DNA of 64,000 nucleotides. Source: JAFGLZ01 sp964622545. Its GTDB lineage: Bacteria > Planctomycetota > Phycisphaerae > UBA1845 > JAFGLZ01. Shown here piece by piece: positions 1 through 7,781 of the stretch. The stretch lies in contig CAZUQM010000016.1 of NCBI GenBank assembly GCA_964622545.1, forward strand, positions 1 through 64,000, written 5' to 3'. Both the position numbers and the translations under genes were made by a program. Below the pieces are notes generated by a model, which was given only the letters and a program-made list of their open reading frames with translations, had not been told where the DNA came from and ran no database searches. The first letter of the stretch is position 1, and each line of letters begins with the position of its first letter.

Positions 1-652
1 CGATGCGGTAGCGGACCCGGACGCGGTCGGCCATCGGCTCGATGTGGATATCGCTCGCCCGACCCTTGACGGCCTCGACGATGATGAGCCTGACCAACCG
101 CACGACGGGGGCGTCCTCGTCGTCCCCGGCGTCGCCCATCTCGACGATCGCCTCTTGCAGGCTCTGGACGCTATCGCCGCCGCCCTCGCCCTCACCCTCG
201 CTCGGGGCCTCCTCCTCGCCCAGACCGAAGTGCTGGTCGATGTAGCCCTTGATCCGGCCGGGAGACGCCAGCGACGGCTCAACCTCGACGTTGAGCCGAA
301 ACCGCAGCATGTCCATCGTGTCGAGGTCCAACGGGTCGGACAGGATCACCTTCAGCCGGCCATCCTCTTGCTGAAGCGGGATGATGCGATGCTTGTGGAT
401 GAGCTCCTCGGGGACCAGGTCCATGTTGGCCGTGATCACCTCGGGGTTGCTCAAGTCGACGTATTCCATGTCGAACTGGGTGGCCAGGGCCTTGGCCACG
501 TCCTCTTCGGTGCAGAGCTGAAGCTCGACGAGCGATTCGCCGATCCGCTTGCCGTGATCGGCGGCGTGTTGCATGGCGTCGGCGATCGCGCCGCTCTGAA
601 CGACGCCCCAACCGACCAGGATCTCGCCCAGCTTCTTCTTACGACGAGCCAT
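1..652 (-). CDS. PilB/GspE-type type IV pilus or type II secretion assembly ATPase, N-terminal part
   Basis: The reading frame begins at the ATG complementary to 650-652 and runs off the left edge, so only about 217 residues are visible. An AAGGA ribosome site precedes it. The first ~150 residues read as a MshEN/GspE N-terminal domain (start MARRKKKLGEILV), followed by an acidic Gly/Glu-rich linker. The last visible residues (about 197-206) are GRASDIHIEP, the signature that opens the GspE/PilB ATPase core. Walker A and B motifs would lie beyond the edge. Proteins of this family power pilus extension or pseudopilin assembly at the cytoplasmic face of the inner membrane. PilB and GspE cannot be told apart from this fragment. 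A pseudopilin-like gene at 41275 is a plausible substrate of such a machine. Confidence 0.88.
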   Translation of the reverse strand, partial: MARRKKKLGEILVGWGVVQSGAIADAMQHAADHGKRIGESLVELQLCTEEDVAKALATQFDMEYVDLSNPEVITANMDLVPEELIHKHRIIPLQQEDGRLKVILSDPLDLDTMDMLRFRLNVEVEPSLASPGRIKGYIDQHFGLGEEEAPSEGEGEGGGDSVQSLQEAIVEMGDAGDDEDAPVVRLVRLIIVEAVKGRASDIHIEPMADRVRVRYRI

Positions 653-660
653 GTGGTGTC

Positions 661-1236
661 GTTCCTTCTGTCAGGCAATCCAAGCGAGAAGCCTCACGGC
701 CGGGAGCGATCCGCGTCGACCCGCTTGGCCTCGACGCCGATCGGTCACGCCTCCGGACGCAGTCACACGCGGCAAGGGCGACGATCCCTGGGGTGGGAAT
801 GCCGTGCCGCTCGGCGCAGGCGGGCCTCCTACCCTCGTGCCTCCGGACGTCACGGACCTGTGGCGTGCCGCAGCCTATGCTGCCAATTCTACCTCGCACC
901 TTCGTGACCGACAATGGCCGACCGCTCCGCACCGCCGGGTGACGGGCGCCTCTGCTCGCGCCGGCCGAATCGAGCGCTGTCCCAACGCGCGACGTCCGAT
1001 ATAATCCCGCTTGTCGACCCAAGACCCTTGCAGGACTAGCTGACAAGCCGCAGGGGGCCGCGTCATGTGGCCCAGCCGCCCTCGGCTGGGCAGGTCGATC
1101 TTCACGGCCGGGCTTGCCACGTCGAAGCGTCGCGAAGACGGGGGCGGCCGTGCCACACTGGACATTCTGTCTCGCAGGCGGCTTGGCCCCCTGACCGGGG
1201 CCAATCGTCCACCCTCAGCGCGAGGAGCCCAGCATC
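661..1236. other. Intergenic region between divergent pilB-like and Gfo/Idh genes
   Basis: This spacer separates two divergently transcribed genes. No convincing coding frame is seen in it. The only clear signal is a perfect TATAAT at 1000-1005 on the plus strand. The rest is GC-rich, with no recognisable RNA gene. Confidence 0.5.
977..1005 (+). promoter_or_regulatory. Candidate sigma-70 promoter for the 1237 gene
   Basis: A perfect -10 box TATAAT (1000-1005) has CTGTCC at 977-982 with a 17-bp spacer. The -35 match is weak (3 of 6), so the call rests mainly on the -10 box in an otherwise GC-rich spacer. It would give a leader of about 220 nt before the ATG at 1237. Confidence 0.35.
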
Positions 1237-2250
1237 ATGAGCGACCTCTCCGTGGCCCTGATCGGATGCGGCGTCATGGGCGAGGAACTGGCCAAGCACC
1301 TCGTGACCCTCGACGGCGTCCGCCTCGTCGCCGTCAGCGACGCCGACGCCGACCAGGTCCGACGCGTGGGCGAGCCCCTGGGCGCCAAGCCCTTCGCCGA
1401 CCACGCCGATCTGCTCAGCCAGACCCAGCCCGACGCCGTCCTCGTCGCCACGCCTCAGACCACGCACCGCGAGATGACCGCCGCCGCGGCCGAGGCCGGC
1501 GCCCACGTCTTCTGCGAGAAGCCCATGGCCGTGGCGCTCGACGACTGCGACGCGATGATCGCCGCCTGCGAGCGGGCCGGGGTGAACCTGATGATCGGGC
1601 AGGTCTGTCGCTACCACGGGGTTCATCGCAAGGTCCGCGACCTGGTGCAGTCGGGCGATTACGGCAAGCCGGCCTGTATGGAGGTTCATCGGCTCGGCGG
1701 GCCCTGGCGCACAACCGGGATCTGGCACAAACCCTGGCGGCTCCGGTTCGCCAACACCGGCGGCGTGCTGATGGAGATCAACTGCCACGAGATCGACTTC
1801 ATGCGGTTCGTCTGCGGCGACGTGACCGGTGTCTTCGCCCGCGGAGGCACGTACGTCCAGACCGAGGGCGACTATCCGGACAACGTGACCGTCTCGCTGA
1901 GCTTCGCCTGCGGGGCGATCGGCATCCTGCACGGCAGCCTCTCCTCGGCCGTCGGCAGCTACGGCGGCCGCGTCGACTGCACCGAGGGCGGGCTGCACTT
2001 CCCGGTTATCTGGGGCGAGGGCGCGGGCATCACGGTGGGACGCTTCGACGAATCTCAGGAGTTCATCCCCGCCGAGGGTCTCGTCGACGAGGATCCCGTC
2101 CGACGCGAGCTCCGCGAGTTCGTCGAGTCGATCGCCGAGCGGCGCCCGCCCGCCATCACCGGCCACGACGGCCGCGCCGCCATCGAGATCGCCACGGCCG
2201 CGTACAAGTCGATCGAGACCGGCGAGCCGGTCGCGTTGCCCCTCCGCTGA
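1237..2250 (+). CDS. Gfo/Idh/MocA family NAD(P)-dependent oxidoreductase (cytoplasmic)
   Basis: The 337-aa protein opens with a Rossmann fold (IGCGVMG near residue 9). It carries the family EKP motif at residues 94-96 (CEKPMAV), whose lysine is the conserved catalytic residue of this family. GAFD-type substrate-domain features follow (INCHEIDFMRFVCGD). There is no signal peptide, unlike the two family members at 7782 and 9483, so this one should act in the cytoplasm on a sugar or polyol; the substrate cannot be read from sequence. The start is set by GAGGAG about 9 nt upstream of the ATG. The gene stands alone, 122 nt before ispF on the same strand. Confidence 0.9.
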   Translation: MSDLSVALIGCGVMGEELAKHLVTLDGVRLVAVSDADADQVRRVGEPLGAKPFADHADLLSQTQPDAVLVATPQTTHREMTAAAAEAGAHVFCEKPMAVALDDCDAMIAACERAGVNLMIGQVCRYHGVHRKVRDLVQSGDYGKPACMEVHRLGGPWRTTGIWHKPWRLRFANTGGVLMEINCHEIDFMRFVCGDVTGVFARGGTYVQTEGDYPDNVTVSLSFACGAIGILHGSLSSAVGSYGGRVDCTEGGLHFPVIWGEGAGITVGRFDESQEFIPAEGLVDEDPVRRELREFVESIAERRPPAITGHDGRAAIEIATAAYKSIETGEPVALPLR

Positions 2251-2372
2251 CGTGCCCTTCAGCCATGTGAACGCATGAAGCCTGAGGTCCTAAACCTCCC
2301 ATGCCCCAACCCCTCTCCCTTGTGGTACACTAGCTGCGGTGGGGCGTGTTTGAGCAGCCGGAGGGCCTCCAC

Positions 2373-2858
2373 ATGGACATCCGCATCGGCATCGGCTACG
2401 ACATCCACCGACTCGCCGAGGGACGCAGGCTCATCCTCGGCGGCGTCCACATCGACTCGGCGCTCGGCCTGGCCGGTCACAGCGACGCCGACGTCGTCCT
2501 GCACGCGGTCACCGACGCGATCCTCGGCGCCGCCGGCCTCGGCGACATCGGCGAGCACTTCCCCGACACCGACCCGCAATGGAAGGACGCCGACAGCAAG
2601 GACTTTCTGCTGCACGCGCTCCAGTTGGCCGGCACGTGGGGCCTGGCCGTCGGCAACGTCGACATCAACATCCTCGCCGAGCAGCCCCGCCTCGGCTCGG
2701 CCAAGAAGGACATCCGCCATCACGTGGCCGACCTGATCGGCCTCGACGCCGACCGGGTGAACGTCAAGGCCCGCACGATGGAGACGCTCGGCCCGATCGG
2801 CGAGGGCAAGGCCATCGCCTGCCAGGCCATCGTCCTGCTCGGCTCGGCGCCGGAGTGA
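2373..2858 (+). CDS. ispF: 2-C-methyl-D-erythritol 2,4-cyclodiphosphate synthase
   Basis: IspF converts 4-diphosphocytidyl-2-C-methylerythritol 2-phosphate to the cyclodiphosphate in the MEP isoprenoid pathway. The 161-aa product has the usual family length. It shows the metal-site motif GIGYDIHRL near the start, the SDAD-VLHA-TDA-LGA block, DIGEHFPDTD, and the C-terminal VNVKARTMETLG-IGEGKAIAC. The ATG at 2373 is chosen because GGAGG lies at 2359-2363, about 9 nt upstream; a GTG at 2346 in the same frame has no such site. A TACACT sequence near 2326 could be a -10 box. No other MEP-pathway gene is next to it. Confidence 0.95.
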   Translation: MDIRIGIGYDIHRLAEGRRLILGGVHIDSALGLAGHSDADVVLHAVTDAILGAAGLGDIGEHFPDTDPQWKDADSKDFLLHALQLAGTWGLAVGNVDINILAEQPRLGSAKKDIRHHVADLIGLDADRVNVKARTMETLGPIGEGKAIACQAIVLLGSAPE

Positions 2859-2936
2859 CATGCCGAGACGTCGCAACGTGGGCCCGAAGATGGGACACCG
2901 ACAGAAAAGGCGACGACGCCAGTCCCTGCTGTCCAG

Positions 2937-2964
2937 ACCCCGAACCCTAAAACCTGGCCCCTCG
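2937..2964. repeat. Degenerate heptanucleotide array between convergent genes
   Basis: Four degenerate 7-nt units (accccga, accctaa, aacctgg, cccctcg) lie between the ispF stop and the stop of the convergent exported-protein gene. They belong to the same class as the clearer arrays at 10922, 14020 and 45715. Confidence 0.4.
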
Positions 2965-2968
2965 TGTG

Positions 2969-4282
2969 CTACGCCTTCGTGATATGCCCCACGTCGACGA
3001 CGTACATCTGCCGCGTCGTCACCTCGTGGGCCGAATCGACGCACACCTGCGTGCCGTCGCGGTTCCACCGCGGGTGCAGGTCGACGCGGTACGGGCCCGA
3101 CAGCTTGCGCGGCAGGTGGAACTTGCCGATGTCGATCCGTTTCTTGTCCGACGGGCGATACAGCATCAGCGTCATCAGCCGCTGCTTGCCCTGCGGGTAC
3201 GTGTCGTTGAGCACCCATCGCCGATCCGGCGAGTAGCTGCAATGCCCGTCGCGGACCAGAACGCCCTTGCCCTCCATCGTCATCTCGCCCGTGAGCGCGT
3301 CGATCAGGAAGAACGCGCTCTTGCCCGACGGATGCCGCGCCCACGCCAGGATCGTCTTGTCGTCGCGCCAGTCGAAGTGCGAGACCATCCCCGTATCCAT
3401 GATCAGGCGCACGTCCGACCCGTCCGGCGTGGCCGTGTAGAGCCGCGTCCACCACGGCCGGAGCTTGGCCTTCTTCCAGCGGTGCAGGAACAGGAACCGC
3501 GTCCCCGACGGGTTGAACTGCATGTGGTTGAACCAGTGCTCAGCGCCCTCGAAGCGGTCGTCGGGCTTGTTCGACGCCGCCTGCGCCAGCGAGTAGACCA
3601 GCTTGCAGGTGCCGGTCTTGATGTCCATCCAGTACGCACCGCGATCCTTCGGGGCCGGGTCGTCCTTGGCCTCTTCGGGCAGGGCGATGTAGCCGTAGCC
3701 GGGTCGCAGGCGGCCCGTGCGATCGAAGTCGAGCGTGACGGCCTGGGTGCCGTCGCGGCTCATCGCGTAGATCGGCTTGGGTAGCACGCGGGTCTTGCCG
3801 CTGTGCACGTCGCGGATGATCGCGACGTACCGCTTGTCCTTAACGCCGTTGTAGATCACCTCGCGATCGGGCGCCGTGCCCACCCACTGGAGCATCGTGC
3901 CCTGCTGCCAACACCATGCCACCGTCTCGTCGAGCGGCACGTACGTGTTGCCCTGCTTCAGATCCACCATCCCAACCGTCAGCGGCTCGCCGCGCTTGGG
4001 CTGCCGATCGTAGAAACCGATCTCACCGGCTAGCATGTACCGCCCCGTCTCGTCCCACGGGCACTTGTCGTAGTAGCCGAAGAAGTGGTGCTTCGGTCCC
4101 TTCGTCACGGCCTTGGCCGGCGGATACGCGTCGTTTTTACCCTTCGGGCCCTCCGCCGCCTTGGCCAGTCGGGATAGGGCCGAGGTCCCGACGGCCGCCA
4201 GCCACGTCCCGGCCGCCCCGCTCAGCAGCGTGCGGCGGTTCATGGTGCGATCGTTTCGACGTGCGTCGTTCGTGAGCGTCAT
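2969..4282 (-). CDS. Tat-exported beta-propeller-like protein (oligogalacturonide-lyase/PD40-like)
   Basis: The 437-aa product has a twin-arginine leader (NRRTLLSGAAGTWLAA, then an AKA cleavage-like site near residue 40), so folded export to the periplasm is likely. The mature part has repeated strand-turn patterns typical of PD40/WD40-like propellers, for example FNPSGTRFLFLHRW, YSPDRRWVLNDTYP and LHPRWNRDGTQVCVDSAHE. Several spaced His and Arg residues recall oligogalacturonide-lyase-like propellers. The start at 4282 is preferred because GAGGAG precedes it; the internal ATG at 4243 has no ribosome site. The substrate is unknown. The gene is convergent with ispF. Confidence 0.7.
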   Translation of the reverse strand: MTLTNDARRNDRTMNRRTLLSGAAGTWLAAVGTSALSRLAKAAEGPKGKNDAYPPAKAVTKGPKHHFFGYYDKCPWDETGRYMLAGEIGFYDRQPKRGEPLTVGMVDLKQGNTYVPLDETVAWCWQQGTMLQWVGTAPDREVIYNGVKDKRYVAIIRDVHSGKTRVLPKPIYAMSRDGTQAVTLDFDRTGRLRPGYGYIALPEEAKDDPAPKDRGAYWMDIKTGTCKLVYSLAQAASNKPDDRFEGAEHWFNHMQFNPSGTRFLFLHRWKKAKLRPWWTRLYTATPDGSDVRLIMDTGMVSHFDWRDDKTILAWARHPSGKSAFFLIDALTGEMTMEGKGVLVRDGHCSYSPDRRWVLNDTYPQGKQRLMTLMLYRPSDKKRIDIGKFHLPRKLSGPYRVDLHPRWNRDGTQVCVDSAHEVTTRQMYVVDVGHITKA

Positions 4283-4536
4283 GGTCGTCTCCTCGTCTGG
4301 ATGAGTCGTGCCGCGCGGGCCTGCTCGCTCGCGCGCTGGGTGTCGTGCCGAGGCCCAGTCTAGCAATACGACGTGCGACCGCAATCCGTCAGCGGCGATC
4401 AAACCGCCGCGAGGTCCTATCCGCCCCCACGCGGCTTGCAGACCCATGTCCAGGCTCAAGCGCGCTGCGACCGTAACACCCGCGGCGTCCGCACCCCAGG
4501 GGCCTCAGAGGCGCCACCGTCAGCGGCCCCTGTTCC

Positions 4537-5064
4537 TCATGTCGTCTGAAGTCTGAAGTCTTCGGCCAGGGCTTGTCGACGTGTTGCCGTCTCGCCGTGC
4601 CCCGGCCGTGTCGGCACGCGGCCGTCCAAAGCCCCGATTAAAGCCAGGTATAAATCGTCCGGCGGCTCGGACGTTGCACGGATCACCCGCTCGACCTCCT
4701 CGGCCGACATGCCCCGCTCGAGCATGTCGCGCTTGAGGTAGATCTCGTACCGGGCTAGTACCCGACCACACTTGTTTTTGTGGGTTCCGATCAGGTAAGC
4801 GATACGCCACTCAGAGCAGCGACCGTCAGGGAGCTGTGTTGTTGGAGCGCCTGAACGACAACGCTCCTTCACAGTCGCGTCTCTGACGACGACCCCGAAG
4901 TTGTGGAACCGACAAATTCAATTGTGTTGGACTACTAGCCTCACCCGGTGGTAATAGTGGGCGACAATGGCCACAACAGAGATGATCAGGACCATCACGA
5001 AGAACGCGAAGGCCACCAGGTAGATCGGATGGATGTGCTCCCACCAGTCGGACGCGGCCAGCAT
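4537..5064 (-). pseudogene. Small membrane-protein gene interrupted by a 184-bp MITE
   Basis: From the ATG at 5064 (GGAGGAG just upstream) the frame reads MLAASDWWEHIHPIYL, then one hydrophobic transmembrane helix, ending HYYHRVRL. There it enters the mobile element at CTAG (4935-4938) and stops after five more codons at a TGA inside the element. On the far side (from 4754 down) the same frame resumes as ARYEIYLKRDMLERG and MSAEEVERVIRA, ending at 4537. Removing the element and one CTAG restores a continuous frame of 116 codons including the stop. The pre-insertion protein was therefore an about 115-aa single-pass membrane protein with a cytoplasmic helical tail, of unknown function. The tail could still be translated from an internal ATG. 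Confidence 0.8.
4755..4938 (-). mobile_element. MITE copy A, 184 bp, CTAG-flanked, inserted in a gene
   Basis: The element is bounded by CTAG on both sides (4755-4758 and 4935-4938). Its ends form an imperfect about 20-bp inverted repeat starting CTAGTAGTCC and CTAGTACCCG, with 15 of 20 positions matching. The centre holds a long imperfect hairpin built on GACTGTGAAGGAGCG and its partner. By eye it is identical over all 184 bp to copy B at 57978-58161. It encodes no transposase. A TA or CTAG target duplication at CTAG sites fits IS630/Tc1-mariner-type mobilisation in trans; this last point is inference. Confidence 0.85.
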
Positions 5065-5181
5065 GGCGATCTCCTCCAGACGCACGCCCCCCAAGAGCTA
5101 GACACGCCAGTCCGACGGGTATTTCACCGGATCCGGGACTCGTGGCAAGCATCGCCCGGCCCTGCGACCAAGCGGGAGCAC

Positions 5182-6099
5182 CTACGGTGAGGGAACGTAC
5201 CACGGGCGGCGGCGAACCCGCGGCGGCGGCACGAGGAAGATTCCGCGGCGCGGCATGATCGAGAACTCCGCCGGCAGCTCACCGGCCGGGTCGCCGTCGA
5301 TCTCCATCGCCAGGGGCTGCTCGGCCTGGATGCGAATCCGCTTGCACCGACGGTAGATCGTCCCGGCCCGCTCGACGTGCATCTGGAGCGTCGCCCAGAT
5401 CGCGTGATACACCAGCTTGCCCTGCCACGCGCACGGGAAGATGCACAGGTCGAGCTGCCCGTCGTCGCAGATCGCGTCCCGCAAGATCCGCAGCCCGATC
5501 GCGTACCGGCTGATGTTCCCCACGAACACCAACCCGCGACCGCTAAAGACCTCCTCGCCGTCGGCCTCGACCCGGACCGGCGGGAATCGATACTGCCAGA
5601 ACGTCCGCCACAGCGGCCAGAAGTAGCTCAGGTGCGTGATGTGTCCCCTGCGCTGATCGACCAGCCGCTTGACCACCTCGGCATCGAAGCCCACTCCCGC
5701 GACGATCAGGAAGTGACGCCCGTTCATCACCCCCACGTCGATCCACTGTCGGCAGTTGGCGTTGATCGTGTCGTAGAGCAACTGCGCGTCGGCCCGCAGC
5801 CCGAACTGCTGGCTCAGGATGTTCTCGGTACCCGTCGGCAGCACGACGATCGGGATCGGGTGCTCGATCAGACCGTGCACGACCTCGCTCACCGTCCCGT
5901 CGCCGCCCACGGCCACCACCGCATCGACGTCGCCCGACATCTGCTCGGCGTAGCACCGCGCATCGCCCGCGAAGCGCGTCTCGTGGACCTGGACGCAATC
6001 GCCGTCCTCGCGAAGCCGCCGGCACAGCGAGCGGACCAGGTCCGCGTTCCTGCGGCTGCCCGAGACGGGATTGACGATGAACTGGATACGTCGCCTCAA
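5182..6099 (-). CDS. Diacylglycerol/sphingosine kinase-like lipid kinase (YegS/BmrU/DagK family)
   Basis: The product phosphorylates a diacylglycerol-type lipid if it acts like its family. The N-terminus IQFIVNPVSGS is the nucleotide-binding NP-SG motif. VAVGGDGTVSEVVHG near residue 70 is the GGDGT signature, and LPTGTENILSQQFG matches the family PxGTxNxxA block. The C-terminal half contains IDVGVMNGRHFLIVAGVGFDA and an EIDGDPAGE motif close to the end, as in YegS. The start is probably the TTG at 6099, because GAGGG lies 8 nt upstream; a TTG at 6114 is also in frame. Neighbours give no pathway clue. Confidence 0.9.
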   Translation of the reverse strand: MRRRIQFIVNPVSGSRRNADLVRSLCRRLREDGDCVQVHETRFAGDARCYAEQMSGDVDAVVAVGGDGTVSEVVHGLIEHPIPIVVLPTGTENILSQQFGLRADAQLLYDTINANCRQWIDVGVMNGRHFLIVAGVGFDAEVVKRLVDQRRGHITHLSYFWPLWRTFWQYRFPPVRVEADGEEVFSGRGLVFVGNISRYAIGLRILRDAICDDGQLDLCIFPCAWQGKLVYHAIWATLQMHVERAGTIYRRCKRIRIQAEQPLAMEIDGDPAGELPAEFSIMPRRGIFLVPPPRVRRRPWYVPSP

Positions 6100-6297
6100 C
6101 CCAAGTTCCCTCAAAACAAGTTGTTAGGAGCTGTGCGCGATGGGACCGACGCACGGATTATGCGGCGGCCTGCACGATGGGTCAATGAGATGCAAGACCC
6201 TCCCTGGCCTTTTGTACGTCCCGGGCGCAACAGGGGTTCGCGCCCGCTCGGGCCCGGCCCCACCTCCTTATCGGCATCGAGCCCCGGTGCGCTCGCC

Positions 6298-7314
6298 TCA
6301 ACCGCCCTGCGAGGCCACACCGATCCGAGCGACGGGCACCGTCACGCCGATCTTCCGGACATGGCGCCGCCCGCCCTTCGTCTCGACCGTCAACTGGACC
6401 GTGTACGTACCCGGCTTGGCATAGACGTGTTCCGGATCGGGCGCCCGGCTGATGTCGCCGTCCCCGAACTGCCAGAGATACGCCCGCGCCGCCGGATCCG
6501 ACTTGACCCGGAACCGCAGGGCCATCAGGTCGTCCGGCCGGCTGGCGTGCGCGGTCACCACGATCCACGGGTATTCCCGCACGCACCGTTGGAAAAACTT
6601 GTACGCCACCTCGGGCAGCAGGCGGTGATGGCCGCTCAGCTCCTGCGGGATCGCATAGGCCATCTTGTTGCGACGCAGCCAATCGAGCGACTCCTCGGCG
6701 TGCTCCTTCAGCAGGTCGGTGATGCCCCACGAGATCTGCACCGGCTGATGCCGATTCAGCCGAGGCTTGACCGGCTCGACGAAGCGCTCGTCGAAGTTGC
6801 CCTGGTGGACCGCCAGACCGCGAAAGACCTCCGGATGACGCAGGCCCGTGTAGAGCACAGCGTACCCGCCGCCCGACCAACCCGTCAGGAAGACCCGCGC
6901 CGGATCGACGTTGAACGCCGGCTTGACGCGCTCGATGACGGCCAGGATCACCCGCTCGTCGTGCTCTTGCCGGGCGATCTGTCGCTTGACGTTGGGCAAG
7001 AGCTTGTCGCTCGCCGTGCCCTTGAGTCTCGGGGCGGCCACGATGACGCGCTTCTCCTCGGCCACGTCGCCCCAGCGCCCGATCTGTTGCATCGCCGTGT
7101 CCCACGGTGGCGTGCCGTGACAGGTCACGATCAGCGACCACTGCTGGTCCGGCGTGTGCGTGGACGGCACCGCGAGGTAGTAGGTCGTGTCGGTGTCGGG
7201 CTCCACCTCCTTCATGAACCGCACACCGGTGTCGCTGGTGGGCAGGTTGGTGCAGCCGCTCCAGACGAGCAGGCATGCCGTCAGCGCGCACGTGGCCCAC
7301 GGTGCGGCCGGCAT
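6298..7314 (-). CDS. Alpha/beta-hydrolase lipoprotein with C-terminal PKD domain
   Basis: The start at 7314 is set by GGAAGGG about 8 nt upstream. The 338-aa product has a lipoprotein signal ending in VWSGC, so it is likely anchored to a membrane outside the cytoplasm. The hydrolase domain shows TCHGTPPWDT (oxyanion-hole region) and the nucleophile elbow TGWSGGGYA. The C-terminal ~85 residues match a PKD fold (LWQFGDGDISRAPDPEHVYAKPG), a domain often used for binding polysaccharide or protein. The substrate is not evident; peptidase, esterase and PHB-depolymerase relatives all share this fold. Its upstream spacer holds the divergent tRNA-Val. Confidence 0.82.
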   Translation of the reverse strand: MPAAPWATCALTACLLVWSGCTNLPTSDTGVRFMKEVEPDTDTTYYLAVPSTHTPDQQWSLIVTCHGTPPWDTAMQQIGRWGDVAEEKRVIVAAPRLKGTASDKLLPNVKRQIARQEHDERVILAVIERVKPAFNVDPARVFLTGWSGGGYAVLYTGLRHPEVFRGLAVHQGNFDERFVEPVKPRLNRHQPVQISWGITDLLKEHAEESLDWLRRNKMAYAIPQELSGHHRLLPEVAYKFFQRCVREYPWIVVTAHASRPDDLMALRFRVKSDPAARAYLWQFGDGDISRAPDPEHVYAKPGTYTVQLTVETKGGRRHVRKIGVTVPVARIGVASQGG

Positions 7315-7665
7315 GGTGGCGGCCCTTCCGTTCGTTGGGTGCGCCATCGCGTGGAGGGTCCGATTCACCCCGGCCCTGATCCGACTGGGCCTGCGTCGGC
7401 CTCCGGCCAGCGCGCGAGCGTTCCGGCTCGCCTTGGCCGGTGTCCTCCGTGGCCTGCCCGAACGGCCGACGAGCGCGCGGGCGATCCGTCGTGCTGCGTG
7501 CATCGCGTCCCTCGCATGGGTTCGTGTGGGTCTGTCGTCTTCGGCCGGCCTCGCCCCGCGACGAGGGCCGATACCGACATCGTAGCAGGTCGTCGGCTCA
7601 GACCAAGGCGCGTCGCCGACCCCCGGTTGACACGCCGGGGCGCTTTCGCTGTACTCAGATCAGAT
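7315..7665. other. Intergenic region upstream of tRNA-Val
   Basis: No coding frame is supported here. The right end holds a strong promoter for the tRNA. The left end is the leader of the divergent lipoprotein gene. Confidence 0.5.
7627..7655 (+). promoter_or_regulatory. Sigma-70 promoter of tRNA-Val
   Basis: A perfect -35 box TTGACA (7627-7632) is followed, after 17 bp, by TGTACT (7650-7655). The latter matches TATAAT at four of six positions. The tRNA begins 11 nt further on. Confidence 0.75.
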
Positions 7666-7739
7666 GGGCGGTTAGCTCAGTCGGCCAGAGCGCCTGCCTT
7701 ACAAGCAGGAGGTCACTGGTTCAAGTCCAGTACCGCCCA
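7666..7739 (+). tRNA. tRNA-Val (anticodon UAC)
   Basis: A 74-nt cloverleaf can be drawn. The acceptor stem is GGGCGGT with ACCGCCC, and the discriminator base is A. The D arm contains AGCTCAGTCGGCCAGAGC. The anticodon arm is CCTGC-CTTACAA-GCAGG with anticodon TAC, and the T arm is CTGG-TTCAAGT-CCAG. The CCA end is not encoded. It lies alone on the plus strand between divergent genes. Confidence 0.97.
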
Positions 7740-7781
7740 GTCAGGTAAGCCCTTGATCATCCACCATCGCGGAGAGATGCC

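Noticed and set aside
4537..4872. 111-aa gene beginning inside the MITE
   Set aside because: Its first ~40 residues are translated transposable-element sequence. The C-terminal part belongs to the interrupted gene starting at 5064.
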